In this document: one piece after another, positions 55,739-63,500 of the stretch
How positions within the stretch are numbered: position 1 is the stretch's first letter
Layout of the letters: each line of letters begins with the position of its first letter
Assembly: GCA_019359615.1 (NCBI GenBank)
Contig: JAHHHA010000002.1
Span: forward strand, 186,001 to 250,000
Length of the DNA: 64,000 bases
Direction: 5' to 3'
Source: Cyanosarcina radialis HA8281-LM2
Lineage (GTDB): Bacteria; Cyanobacteriota; Cyanobacteriia; Cyanobacteriales; CCAP-1448
Made by a program: the position numbers and the translations under genes
The notes under the pieces: generated by a model
Database searches by the model: none
The model's input: the letters and a program-made list of their open reading frames with translations, nothing else
Told to the model about the DNA's origin: nothing

Positions 55739-56623
55739 CTAAATAACAATTCCTAAAATCATTCCTGCCAGTAAGACAAAACCGATATAGACATTTTGGC
55801 GGAAAATCTCGCCGTAAGCTGGGTTGGGAAGATCGGGCTGGCGAAGTCGCAAGTATTGCCAAATCCAGATCGAAGAAGCGATCGCGACTGCTATCCAAAA
55901 GCCCCAATGCAATTGCATCGTCATCCCCAAGGCGATCGACAATGCTGCCGTACCCGCAAAGAAGGTGGCGACGGCTTCAGGGGCGTAGTTGCCAAAGAAC
56001 AAAGCACTAGATTTAATGCCAATTTGGCGATCGTCTGCGCGATCGCTCATGGCATAAACGGTGTCAAATCCCAAAGTCCAAAGAACTGTAGCCCCCCACA
56101 ACCACCAGGTAGCAGGTTCGATCTTGCCAGTTACAGCCGTCCAACTAATCAGAACGGCAAATCCCCAAGCGAGAGAAAGCACCAACTGGGGCACGGGAAA
56201 CACTCGCTTGGCTAAGGGGTAAAGTACGATTACGGGCACGGCCGCCACGCACAGCCAGAAAGTCAGGGGGTTGAGGTAGAGAGAGAGAATTCCAGCACAA
56301 AGTAGGGCGACGATCGCTACTACAATCCCGGTTTTGACGGAGAGGGCGCGGGCAGCTAGGGGCCTCTCGCTCGTTCTTTGCACTTGCGGATCGATATCGC
56401 GATCCCACAAATCGTTAATTACGCAACCAGCGGCACTGGTAGCTAAGCTGCCTAAAATAATTACGCCTACTAACGGTAGAGGCGGGTTGGCTCTAGCGGC
56501 TAAAAATACGGCCCACAGGGCAGGAACCATCAAAATTAGTCTGCCAGCAGGTTTGTTCCACCTCAAAAGCCGAAATATTGTTAACCAAATGGGTTCGATT
56601 CGATCTTGTTGCTGAGTCAGCAT
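55739..56623 (-). CDS. ubiA: 4-hydroxybenzoate polyprenyltransferase (UbiA family; plastoquinone pathway)
   Basis: 294 residues, about nine membrane helices. It attaches a prenyl tail (solanesyl in cyanobacteria) to 4-hydroxybenzoate for plastoquinone. First aspartate motif: NDLWDRDIDPQVQRTSERPLA (about 67-87). Second: DTVYAMSDRADDRQIGIKS (about 190-208). Start MLTQQQDRIEPIWLTIFRLLRWNKPAGRLILMVPALWA is typical. A second, different UbiA-family gene begins at 63501. Monocistronic. Confidence 0.92.
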   Translation of the reverse strand: MLTQQQDRIEPIWLTIFRLLRWNKPAGRLILMVPALWAVFLAARANPPLPLVGVIILGSLATSAAGCVINDLWDRDIDPQVQRTSERPLAARALSVKTGIVVAIVALLCAGILSLYLNPLTFWLCVAAVPVIVLYPLAKRVFPVPQLVLSLAWGFAVLISWTAVTGKIEPATWWLWGATVLWTLGFDTVYAMSDRADDRQIGIKSSALFFGNYAPEAVATFFAGTAALSIALGMTMQLHWGFWIAVAIASSIWIWQYLRLRQPDLPNPAYGEIFRQNVYIGFVLLAGMILGIVI

Positions 56624-56659
56624 CGCCTGTAGTTGCTAGATATGATTTATTAAGAAGAA

Positions 56660-56708
56660 TGCAGGAGTTCAGGAGTTCAGGAGTTCAGGAGTTCAGGAGA
56701 ATTCTGAA
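56660..56708. repeat. AGGAGTTC octamer tandem array
   Basis: Five copies of CAGGAGTT[C/c] in tandem, then an inverted copy (gaactcc) just after. The stop codon and last residues of the gene at 56677-57258 lie inside the array. Confidence 0.85.
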
Positions 56709-57258
56709 CTCCTTTCACAACAATTTCTAACGGGTTGTACTCAACTTCAATCCTACTACCGTATTCAATGTTGGGTATAGGAGCCGCAATTATTTCTAGA
56801 ATAGACCGAGATTGAAAGTGAAGTTTCTTAGTTTCGGGATGGGGATAATATATCCAACCGTCGATCGATTTTGGATTTTGGATTCCCTCCCTTACCAAGG
56901 GGGGGAAGGGGGGGGTGGATTTTGGATTGGCTTCGCTTTGAAATGTAATTGTGGAAGTTGAATCTGCGAATGTAATTCGACAGCGCGAAAAGGAGAAAGT
57001 TTCGGGAGGATGTTTATCTGTCCACTCTACATCTTTGAAGGTACATTCTGGCTTTACTACTTCAAACGTATAGAGATGAATGGAAACATTTAGCGTTCCT
57101 GGAAAACAGCCAGTTAAATCTAAACCCAACTTTTGAAAAATCGGCATCTGCATTTCGATCGTTCCATGAGGATAAGGGCTATTCGATGCCAACCCAGAAG
57201 CGACTTGATGTCCGAGTTGGATAATACCATTTACTTTTTGCCAACAAATATCAGTCAT
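56677..57258 (-). CDS. Riboflavin-kinase-like (RibK-type) protein with repeat insertion
   Basis: 193 residues. The stretch VASGLASNSPYPHGTIEMQMPIFQKLGLDLTGCFPGTLNVSI matches the layout of CTP-dependent riboflavin kinases (G-x-x-S-G, LG, PGTLN), so a related fold is likely. The kinase activity is not shown. Residues about 110-131 come from a repeat insertion (56869-56928), flanked by direct repeats and read as NPKSTPPFPPLVREG...NPKS. The C-terminus (SPELLNS) is encoded by the AGGAGTTC array, so the original end was probably lost. Confidence 0.6.
   Translation of the reverse strand: MTDICWQKVNGIIQLGHQVASGLASNSPYPHGTIEMQMPIFQKLGLDLTGCFPGTLNVSIHLYTFEVVKPECTFKDVEWTDKHPPETFSFSRCRITFADSTSTITFQSEANPKSTPPFPPLVREGIQNPKSIDGWIYYPHPETKKLHFQSRSILEIIAAPIPNIEYGSRIEVEYNPLEIVVKGVQNSPELLNS
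56869..56928. repeat. Repeat inserted into the riboflavin-kinase-like gene
   Basis: A C/G-rich core (ccctcccttaccaagggggg...) is bracketed by a 13-bp direct repeat TGGATTTTGGATT at 56872-56884 and 56916-56928. The insertion keeps the reading frame. Confidence 0.75.
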
Positions 57259-57289
57259 TTATCTAACTCACAGATTGCAAAAAGGATAA

Positions 57290-57424
57290 AGAAAAGCCAA
57301 TATCGAGCGATTTGAACAGCTTTGGCGATGGTTAAAGCAGAAGCTGGTCCATTTACATTGCCTGAGCGATCGCTGGCATACTCTCAAGCTCTCCTACACT
57401 ATGTCGGATTATTACCGAAATAAT
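57290..57424 (+). pseudogene. IS630-type transposase C-terminal remnant
   Basis: A frame reads ANIERFEQLWRWLKQKL, matching the catalytic end of IS630 transposases (N-P-I-E-R-L-W-R-W-L-K), followed by unrelated sequence. Stops lie just upstream. The catalytic glutamate of the DDE triad would be the E of IER. Only this fragment remains; it borders the AfsA cluster on its left. Confidence 0.5.
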
Positions 57425-57429
57425 TTTTT

Positions 57430-57480
57430 AACTTCCATTTTAGGGGGGCTGGGAGAGGGGAGCCGAAGGCTTCTTTGAGG
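57430..57480. repeat. Intergenic GGGGGGCTGGGAGAGGGG repeat
   Basis: A partial copy of the dispersed hairpin repeat (ttttaggggggctgggagaggggagccgaaggct...) between the transposase remnant and the palindrome upstream of the AfsA gene. Confidence 0.5.
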
Positions 57481-57516
57481 AAAAGAGGGTTTTGGCAACC
57501 GGATGTGGTGTTAGTA

Positions 57517-57534
57517 GGCACTTTTAAAAGTGTC
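57517..57534. promoter_or_regulatory. 18-bp near-perfect palindrome upstream of the AfsA-type gene
   Basis: GGCACTTTTAAAAGTGTC is symmetric except for one base pair and lies 92 bases before the AfsA-type ATG. It is a good candidate operator for a dimeric regulator. It is not part of the common repeats seen elsewhere in the window. Confidence 0.4.
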
Positions 57535-57625
57535 ACATTTATTAGTAGCAAGAATCTAAATCGAGTTACAAATAGACTTAAGCGCTCGTCGAAATCGGTA
57601 CAAGAATTAATTAGTTTAACCAGTT

Positions 57626-58672
57626 ATGCCTTTAGGAAAAATTTCTAGTCAGTTACGCCATGAATCATCTCGATCGATAAAGAAACGAGCGATCGATAAT
57701 GCGTATAATTTTGCAAATGCCGATGCCGCTGGCTTAGTGCCGCGAGATTTTGTCCACAAGAAATTGCTAGAAAATGTCTACATTACTAGCGTCAGACAAA
57801 TCAGCAAAACTGAATTCGTATGCGGTGCTATTATCCCTCAGTTACAACCACAGTCGATCGCTGCCACCATCAAACCAGCCGAAAACATCTTATTGCTGAG
57901 CGAAATCGGTCGTCAGGTAGTCCTCGCTTGCGCTCATTATTCTGGTGTTTCTTTTGATTTTGCTTTTGTCTTAAAACAACTTACTTCCGAACTGCAACCC
58001 GATAATTTATCGTGGTTACAAAACTGCGCGATCGCCCAGATAGAGATCCAGGCAATCGTTGATAACGGGTGCGATTGCACTACCGGAGAGATTGCTCCTA
58101 CTAGTGCGGAGTTAGAGTTTTTTTATGGAGATAAGCTAATCGTCCGAGGCCGGGGTCAAGGCTGTTTTATGCCCTACGATCGCTATTTACGTTTACGCAC
58201 TCTCAGTCGTCGGAAACAGTTTTCATCACCAGACAACTTACTTCCTTTACCAGATGAGGTCAGTTGGAGAGTATCGCCGGAAAGATGCAGTAGCAATAAG
58301 CGGCTTGATGCTAGCGTCCTCGAATTGGGCAGCAATCCGATGAAAGCGATCGACGAAGCAACTTTAATTGTAGACGAACAAAACTCCTTCTTTTTCGATC
58401 ACTATTGCGATCACGTACCAGGAATTTTGATTTTTCAAGGTTTTAATCAATTAGCTAGTCGTTATCGTACAGACTTGACTCCTAACTATGTCACCCAAGC
58501 GGAGTTGGAGTTTTACAAATTTGCCGAACTAAACTATCCAGTCAAGTTAAGCGTTGTCAACTCTAATAGCATTAGTCTTTTAGAAAGTAGAATCGAACTG
58601 CAAGCGACCCAAAATGATTCTGTGTTAGCTCGTGGAACTTTAACAGTATCTAAGTTTGGGGGTGACGAATGA
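57626..58672 (+). CDS. AfsA-family double-hotdog protein (butyrolactone-synthase-like)
   Basis: 348 residues. AfsA proteins join a beta-ketoacyl group from ACP to dihydroxyacetone phosphate, the first step of gamma-butyrolactone signal synthesis in Streptomyces. First hotdog: LVPRDFVHKKLLENVYITSV (37-56) and LLSEIGRQVVLACAHYSGV with Glu93 and Arg96. Second hotdog: FFFDHYCDHVPGILIFQGFNQLA (255-277), where the usual E-x-x-R is Q271-x-x-N274. The overall layout, VHK and FDHxxDHVPG motifs are diagnostic. It overlaps the next gene by 4 bases (ATGA). Product and acyl donor unknown. Confidence 0.8.
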   Translation: MPLGKISSQLRHESSRSIKKRAIDNAYNFANADAAGLVPRDFVHKKLLENVYITSVRQISKTEFVCGAIIPQLQPQSIAATIKPAENILLLSEIGRQVVLACAHYSGVSFDFAFVLKQLTSELQPDNLSWLQNCAIAQIEIQAIVDNGCDCTTGEIAPTSAELEFFYGDKLIVRGRGQGCFMPYDRYLRLRTLSRRKQFSSPDNLLPLPDEVSWRVSPERCSSNKRLDASVLELGSNPMKAIDEATLIVDEQNSFFFDHYCDHVPGILIFQGFNQLASRYRTDLTPNYVTQAELEFYKFAELNYPVKLSVVNSNSISLLESRIELQATQNDSVLARGTLTVSKFGGDE

Positions 58673-59337
58673 GTAAAAGACAGCAGATTGTGGATAAAAT
58701 AAGCGGCAGTATTCCTCTAATTTATGGCTCGCTTTTGTTGGTTATATTAGTTGTTTTAGGTTACTTCAAGCAAAGCTCTTGGAACGGAATAACCTGGTGG
58801 CTGAACTGGGGGGTTTTAGTTATCTACTTACTCTGGATATTTTCAGAGATGAATATAACTGTAGGTGAAGTTGCTAAAGGTAGCAGTCAAGAAGATCGTG
58901 GAACTTGCGAAGTCTACGCTATCTGTCGCGGTGTTTGCATTTTATCGGCGCTGGGTTTTGGAACGCAATGGGAGATTCCAGGTTTATCAATATTAGTAGG
59001 GCTAATACTATTTATTGGCGGTATTAGCTTCCGACTTTACGCTATGAGAACGCTAGGAATTTTTTACTCTCATAGAGTGAGAATTAAGAGCGAGCATCAA
59101 GTTATCGATCGCGGTCCGTATTCTGTCGTTCGCCATCCTGCTTATACGGGTATGCTGTTGGCGCACTGCGGTATAGTAGTGCTGTTTTTTAATTGGTATT
59201 GTCTAGTTGCACTATTAGGTCTACTGCTACCAGCTATAATCCAGCGAATCAAGGTAGAAGAACTTCATCTTTTTCAGTTGCCAAGATACTCGGATTATGC
59301 CGAGTATCGACGGAGGTTAATCCCATTTATTTGGTAA
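58669..59337 (+). CDS. Isoprenylcysteine carboxyl methyltransferase (ICMT)-family membrane protein
   Basis: 222 residues, about five membrane helices. The conserved C-terminal half: RIKSEHQVIDRGPYSVVRHPAYTGMLLAHCG, then RIKVEELHLFQLPRYSDYAEY and a short RLIPFIW end. The R-H-P-x-Y and E-E residues form the SAM and catalytic region. Family members methylate prenylcysteine carboxyls, and bacterial relatives probably other membrane-bound acids or lipids. It overlaps the AfsA-type gene by 4 bases, so the products almost certainly act together. Confidence 0.8.
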   Translation: MSKRQQIVDKISGSIPLIYGSLLLVILVVLGYFKQSSWNGITWWLNWGVLVIYLLWIFSEMNITVGEVAKGSSQEDRGTCEVYAICRGVCILSALGFGTQWEIPGLSILVGLILFIGGISFRLYAMRTLGIFYSHRVRIKSEHQVIDRGPYSVVRHPAYTGMLLAHCGIVVLFFNWYCLVALLGLLLPAIIQRIKVEELHLFQLPRYSDYAEYRRRLIPFIW

Positions 59338-59357
59338 CACATCGATCGAAAAAACTT

Positions 59358-59429
59358 CTTGCATAAGTCGATAAATTATCAAAAGTATCTGCGTTTATCT
59401 GCGTTTATCTGCTGTTCATCTGCGTTCTA
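59358..59429. repeat. Left copy of a long inverted repeat around the SDR gene
   Basis: Begins TTCTTGCATAAGT and includes tandem ATCTGCGTTT units. Its reverse complement is at 60577-60657, beyond the SDR gene, with most bases matching over about 70-80 nucleotides. Confidence 0.8.
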
Positions 59430-59559
59430 AATCAAAAACCTGGATTTTTGCAACAGACGACCATGAGGGTACTGCTCATAACCAAGGATGAAAATCAATT
59501 TTCAAATCGGAATCGATCTATGGTTTTTCATAATTTATAATTCATCATTCATAATTCAG

Positions 59560-60534
59560 ATGACTGCTGCTTTTACCTTAATAGTTACAGGGGCAAATGG
59601 TTTCGTCGGTAGAGCATTACTTCGTAGTATTGCGTCGCAAATGCCAGATTTGCCAATTATAGCCCTGGTGAGCGATCGATCTGCCTGTAAAGAAATACTC
59701 GAACTCCCCCTTAATCTAACGCTGCGATGCGGCAATTTGGAGCGATTACCGCCAGATTTTTTGCCCCAAACTCCTCATGTTTTAGTGCACTTGGCAGTCA
59801 AACAGATCGATCGCGATGGCAGTGGCTTTGACAAAGTTAATATTGACGGCACGAAAAGCCTGTTAGTGCAAGTCAACGATCGCACCTTGGGTACGATTTA
59901 CAATAGCTCGCTGTCGGTTTATGGGGAAGACCCCCAACGCGGCGTTGAGGAGTCGATGCCACTCAACCCCCAAACAGCATTAGCACGCAGCCGTGCAGCT
60001 TCAGAGTTGTTAGTCGCAGAAAGCATGAAGAAAAGTCACCGCTGGGCCTTGCTGTTACGTCCGCGTTTTGTTTTAGGTGAAGGAGATCGCTTTGTCCTGC
60101 CTGGTTTGTTAAAGTTAAGTTCTCAAAGAATTGGCATCGGCAACGGACAGCAGCGTTTCAGCATTATCGATGTCGATGACTATGGCACAATTTTGCTGCG
60201 TTTAGCCGTTAATATGGCTCAAAACGGTAAATATCCCCAACAGCAGGCATTAAATGTCGGCTATCGCCAGCCTGTCTCTTTTACTGAACTTATCGACGCG
60301 CTGAGAGAACGTTACATCATCTCAGATCCGCTAGTTAAAATCGCAACTCCACTGTGGTTAATTCGCAGTTGTCAGAGAGTACCCAAACTGCAAGCTTTGG
60401 CAGCCAAACTGTCGCTTATAGGATGCGATCGCTATGCAGATTCTAGTAAACTTGCCGCCATAGTAGGTGAAGATATCGTAAATCGATCGCCTTCGATCGC
60501 GCTTAAACGAGCAGTAACGGCATTAGAATCCTAG
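59560..60534 (+). CDS. SDR-fold (NAD-dependent epimerase-like) protein with altered active site
   Basis: About 324 residues from ATG 59560; the open frame back to 59488 is repeat sequence. The dinucleotide loop is intact: LIVTGANGFVGRALLRS near residue 8. The catalytic serine region is NSSLSVYGED. Where extended SDRs have Y-x-x-x-K in PxSxYGxSK, this protein has PQTALARSRAASELL, so Tyr is Leu and Lys is Arg. It may be a binding or regulatory protein, or use another chemistry. Bracketed by a long inverted repeat, unlike its neighbours. Confidence 0.78.
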   Translation: MTAAFTLIVTGANGFVGRALLRSIASQMPDLPIIALVSDRSACKEILELPLNLTLRCGNLERLPPDFLPQTPHVLVHLAVKQIDRDGSGFDKVNIDGTKSLLVQVNDRTLGTIYNSSLSVYGEDPQRGVEESMPLNPQTALARSRAASELLVAESMKKSHRWALLLRPRFVLGEGDRFVLPGLLKLSSQRIGIGNGQQRFSIIDVDDYGTILLRLAVNMAQNGKYPQQQALNVGYRQPVSFTELIDALRERYIISDPLVKIATPLWLIRSCQRVPKLQALAAKLSLIGCDRYADSSKLAAIVGEDIVNRSPSIALKRAVTALES

Positions 60535-60576
60535 CCGTATGTTGGGTTAAACACAGTGAAACCCAACTAGATTTAT

Positions 60577-60657
60577 AACGCAGATAGACAGCAGATAGAC
60601 GCAGATAAACGCAGATAAACGCAGATGCTTTTGATGAGTTATCAACTTCTGCAAGAA
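60577..60657. repeat. Right copy of the long inverted repeat
   Basis: Contains tandem AACGCAGAT units and ends TGCAAGAA; it is the reverse complement of the copy at 59358-59429 with scattered mismatches and one extra unit. Confidence 0.8.
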
Positions 60658-60700
60658 ATATGCCTTTCTAACATAAACTTACATAATTTTGAATAAAAAA

Positions 60701-63397
60701 ATGAACGCGATCGTACTCAGCCATAAATTATTAACGGAAGATTTAGTTGGCGGCAAATTTGCCAAACAGTCGGTAATGAAAGCGGCTAATATTCCAGTTC
60801 CTCCTTTTTTCTGCCTCAGTAAAACTTTTTACGATCTGGTTTTTGCCGATCTGCGATCGACAATTGCAGATATCTTAAATCTAGTAGATTTCAATAGCCA
60901 GCAAAGCATCCAAATTGCAGCCAATGCTATTCAAGAACTGTTCTACAATTTCACTTTCAGTCAGGAACAGGAACGACAAATTCTGAATGCGTTCGATCGA
61001 CTATTCGCTGCTGATACTTTAGTTTCCGTCCGCGCTTCGATTGTAGGTCATAAAAAAGCAGAGAGTGAAGACTCTATAACTAATCCATTTGCTGGGATGA
61101 GTGAGAGTTTTCTTTACGTACCTCGCGATTTAGTATGCGATCGCATCAAACGGTGTTGGGCATCGGGATTTTCTCCAGAATCCTTGCTCTACCGTCATTC
61201 TCAGGAGATGAATGCGATCGGTTTTAGCGTGGCGGTGGGCGTGCAACAAATGGTGATGGGCGATCGCTCTTTTGTGATGTTTACTTGCAATCCCAAAACG
61301 GCAGCTAAGGATGTTATTGTCATCGCTGGTTACGGTATTGGTGAAGGGATAGTTCAAGAAAAAGTAGGAGTAGACCATTACTTTATCGGTCAAAAAAGCG
61401 GCGAAATTCAGCGCGTCATTACGGAAAAACGAGATAAATTCGCGATCGATTCAGTTAAGGGTTACGGTTTAGAATGCACTCTCGTACCATCAGAATTACA
61501 AAATATTCCTTGTTTGCAAGATAGCGAGCTTCACTGCCTCAAAGAATACAGCCAACAGATCGAAAAGTTATTCGGTACTCCCCAGGATATTGAAGGCACT
61601 TTGACTGCTGATGGCAAATTATACTTTTTACAATCTCGACCGATCGCTTTAGAATATCAGCGCCAGCAAGTGTGGAGTAATGCCAATATTACAGAAAGTT
61701 TTCCTGGTGTCACCACCACATTAACCTATTCATTCGCTCGTTATTTCTATCGAGTAATTTTCTACGATTTGTATCGCAGACTAGGAGTTAGCAATAAAAC
61801 CCTCATTCGCAACTTTGAGCCGCTAGATAAAATGATTGGCTTTCTAGGAGGTAGGATTTACTACTGTTTGAATTCTTTCTATTTGTTGCACCAGCAAAGC
61901 CCTTTATTCCCTATCTTTCGCGAACATTGGGAAAAAACGATCGGGCTAGACAGTTCTTATCAAACTGCTTCTGGCAACTCCATAAAAGAGTTTTGGAACG
62001 AGATTAAAAGTCAAGTTCTATTTTGGAGCTATGCTATTTATACATTTATCGATTATTTAAATCACGATCGCCAGATCGCCAACTTTCACCGTTGGTGGGA
62101 AAATCTGATGGCTTCGTTCCGAGAGCGGAATTTCGATAACAAAGATCCTGTAAGTGCAATCGCTCAATTCAATTATCTGTGGGCAGAAGTAGGAGAAAAC
62201 TGGGGAGTAACTCTAACCAATGATGCCTATCTGATTCCGCTTTACGGTTGGGTAGAAAAGCTATTTAAGAAATGGCATTTAAGCGATTATAACCCTAGTT
62301 TGTTGAGCGATTTACTATGCGGTGACGAACGATTGCTGAGCGTGGAAATCCTGCTATCGATAGTTAATTTAGCTGAAGAAGTGCGAAATACTCCAGATTT
62401 ATTAGAAAAGTTTTCTGCTCTCGATGAAGATACTCTCTGGCAGCACCACTGCGATCGCAAACTACCAAAATCTTTTAGTGAAGCTGTTGATAAGCATCTT
62501 TATTTATTTGGCGATCGCGGCTTGCAAGAATTGAAGTTAGAAGTTCCTAGCACTCGCGATAATCCGCAGATGTTGATGCGATCGATTAAACAGTTTGCTC
62601 AACAATCGACCACTGTATCTAGCTTGAGAAAACACGAAACCGAGGTAAGAATCGCAGCCGATCGAGAACTAGCAAAAGAATTGACAAATAAGCCGATTAA
62701 ACATTTTATAGTCCGTTTCTTGCTGTCGCGTTTGCGGAAGTTAATTAGCTATCGAGAAAATTCTCGCTATTGTCGCAGCGAATTGTTTGGAATCGGCAAA
62801 AAAATCTTTCGATCGCTAGCCGTTTACTTAGTGCAACAAGGGGTACTCGATCGACCCGACGATATTTACCATCTCACTAAAGAAGAAACATTTGGCTATA
62901 TCGATGGTACTGGCGTTACTGAAAACTTAGCTGTTTTGGTTGCTTTGCGTCGTCAAGAATACGATCTAAATTGCCAGCGAGAACTGCGAGAAAACATTAC
63001 TACGATCGGGCCGGTACGCGCCAACGATCTGTTTGCTAATAAGAGCGAGTGTAGCGAAGATCGTCAATTGAAAGGACTCGGTTCTAGTGCTGGTAAAGTC
63101 CGGGGAATTGCCAAAGTAGTAATCGATCCTACAACTGTTTCCGAGATTGCCGATAATACAATTCTGATAGCTAGAGAAACCGATCCAGGTTGGCTGTTTT
63201 TGATGCTAGCAGCCAAAGGCATCGTCGTCGAAAGAGGCAGTATGCTTTCCCATACAGCAATTACCGGACGCAAGCTTGGTATTCCCACAGTAGTAGCCCT
63301 ACCTCATGCCACTACTAGAATTCCTGATGGATATTTAATCGAAATAGATGGTTCTACTGGTGAAGTAAAGTTACTTGAAACTATAGAGCAATTATAA
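60701..63397 (+). CDS. Small-molecule dikinase (PEP synthase / rifampin-phosphotransferase-like)
   Basis: 898 residues from ATG 60701 (a TTG at 60689 adds four). N-terminal ATP-grasp domain, about 10-325: GGKFAKQSVMKAANIPVPPFF, then AGMSESFLYVPRDLV and IEGTLTADGKLYFLQSRPI. A long middle region (about 325-780) has no standard PEP synthase motif. The C-terminal swivelling domain (about 790-895) has GSMLSHTAITGRKLGIPTVV with the phospho-accepting His851. The PEP-binding TIM barrel is absent, so it is more like rifampin phosphotransferase, which moves a phosphate from ATP to a small molecule. Substrate unknown. Confidence 0.85.
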   Translation: MNAIVLSHKLLTEDLVGGKFAKQSVMKAANIPVPPFFCLSKTFYDLVFADLRSTIADILNLVDFNSQQSIQIAANAIQELFYNFTFSQEQERQILNAFDRLFAADTLVSVRASIVGHKKAESEDSITNPFAGMSESFLYVPRDLVCDRIKRCWASGFSPESLLYRHSQEMNAIGFSVAVGVQQMVMGDRSFVMFTCNPKTAAKDVIVIAGYGIGEGIVQEKVGVDHYFIGQKSGEIQRVITEKRDKFAIDSVKGYGLECTLVPSELQNIPCLQDSELHCLKEYSQQIEKLFGTPQDIEGTLTADGKLYFLQSRPIALEYQRQQVWSNANITESFPGVTTTLTYSFARYFYRVIFYDLYRRLGVSNKTLIRNFEPLDKMIGFLGGRIYYCLNSFYLLHQQSPLFPIFREHWEKTIGLDSSYQTASGNSIKEFWNEIKSQVLFWSYAIYTFIDYLNHDRQIANFHRWWENLMASFRERNFDNKDPVSAIAQFNYLWAEVGENWGVTLTNDAYLIPLYGWVEKLFKKWHLSDYNPSLLSDLLCGDERLLSVEILLSIVNLAEEVRNTPDLLEKFSALDEDTLWQHHCDRKLPKSFSEAVDKHLYLFGDRGLQELKLEVPSTRDNPQMLMRSIKQFAQQSTTVSSLRKHETEVRIAADRELAKELTNKPIKHFIVRFLLSRLRKLISYRENSRYCRSELFGIGKKIFRSLAVYLVQQGVLDRPDDIYHLTKEETFGYIDGTGVTENLAVLVALRRQEYDLNCQRELRENITTIGPVRANDLFANKSECSEDRQLKGLGSSAGKVRGIAKVVIDPTTVSEIADNTILIARETDPGWLFLMLAAKGIVVERGSMLSHTAITGRKLGIPTVVALPHATTRIPDGYLIEIDGSTGEVKLLETIEQL

Positions 63398-63400
63398 ATG

Positions 63401-63457
63401 ACTTGTGGGATAGCCGTCCCGGCTGTCGCACAGCAGGCAAGATGCCTGCTCTACAAG
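63401..63457. repeat. Palindromic repeat (acttgtgggatagcc...)
   Basis: Inverted relative of the repeat at 25507-25564, in the gap between the dikinase and prenyltransferase genes. Confidence 0.65.
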
Positions 63458-63500
63458 AAATTTTATCCACACTCTAGGACTATTTAAAGGAAAACAAACT

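Noticed and set aside
59488-59559. N-terminal extension of the SDR-like protein
   Set aside because: It translates the 'ttcataattcataattcag' repeat; the conserved fold starts at the ATG at 59560.
60701-63397. PEP synthase or pyruvate phosphate dikinase
   Set aside because: The PEP-binding barrel is missing, so neither reaction can be assumed.
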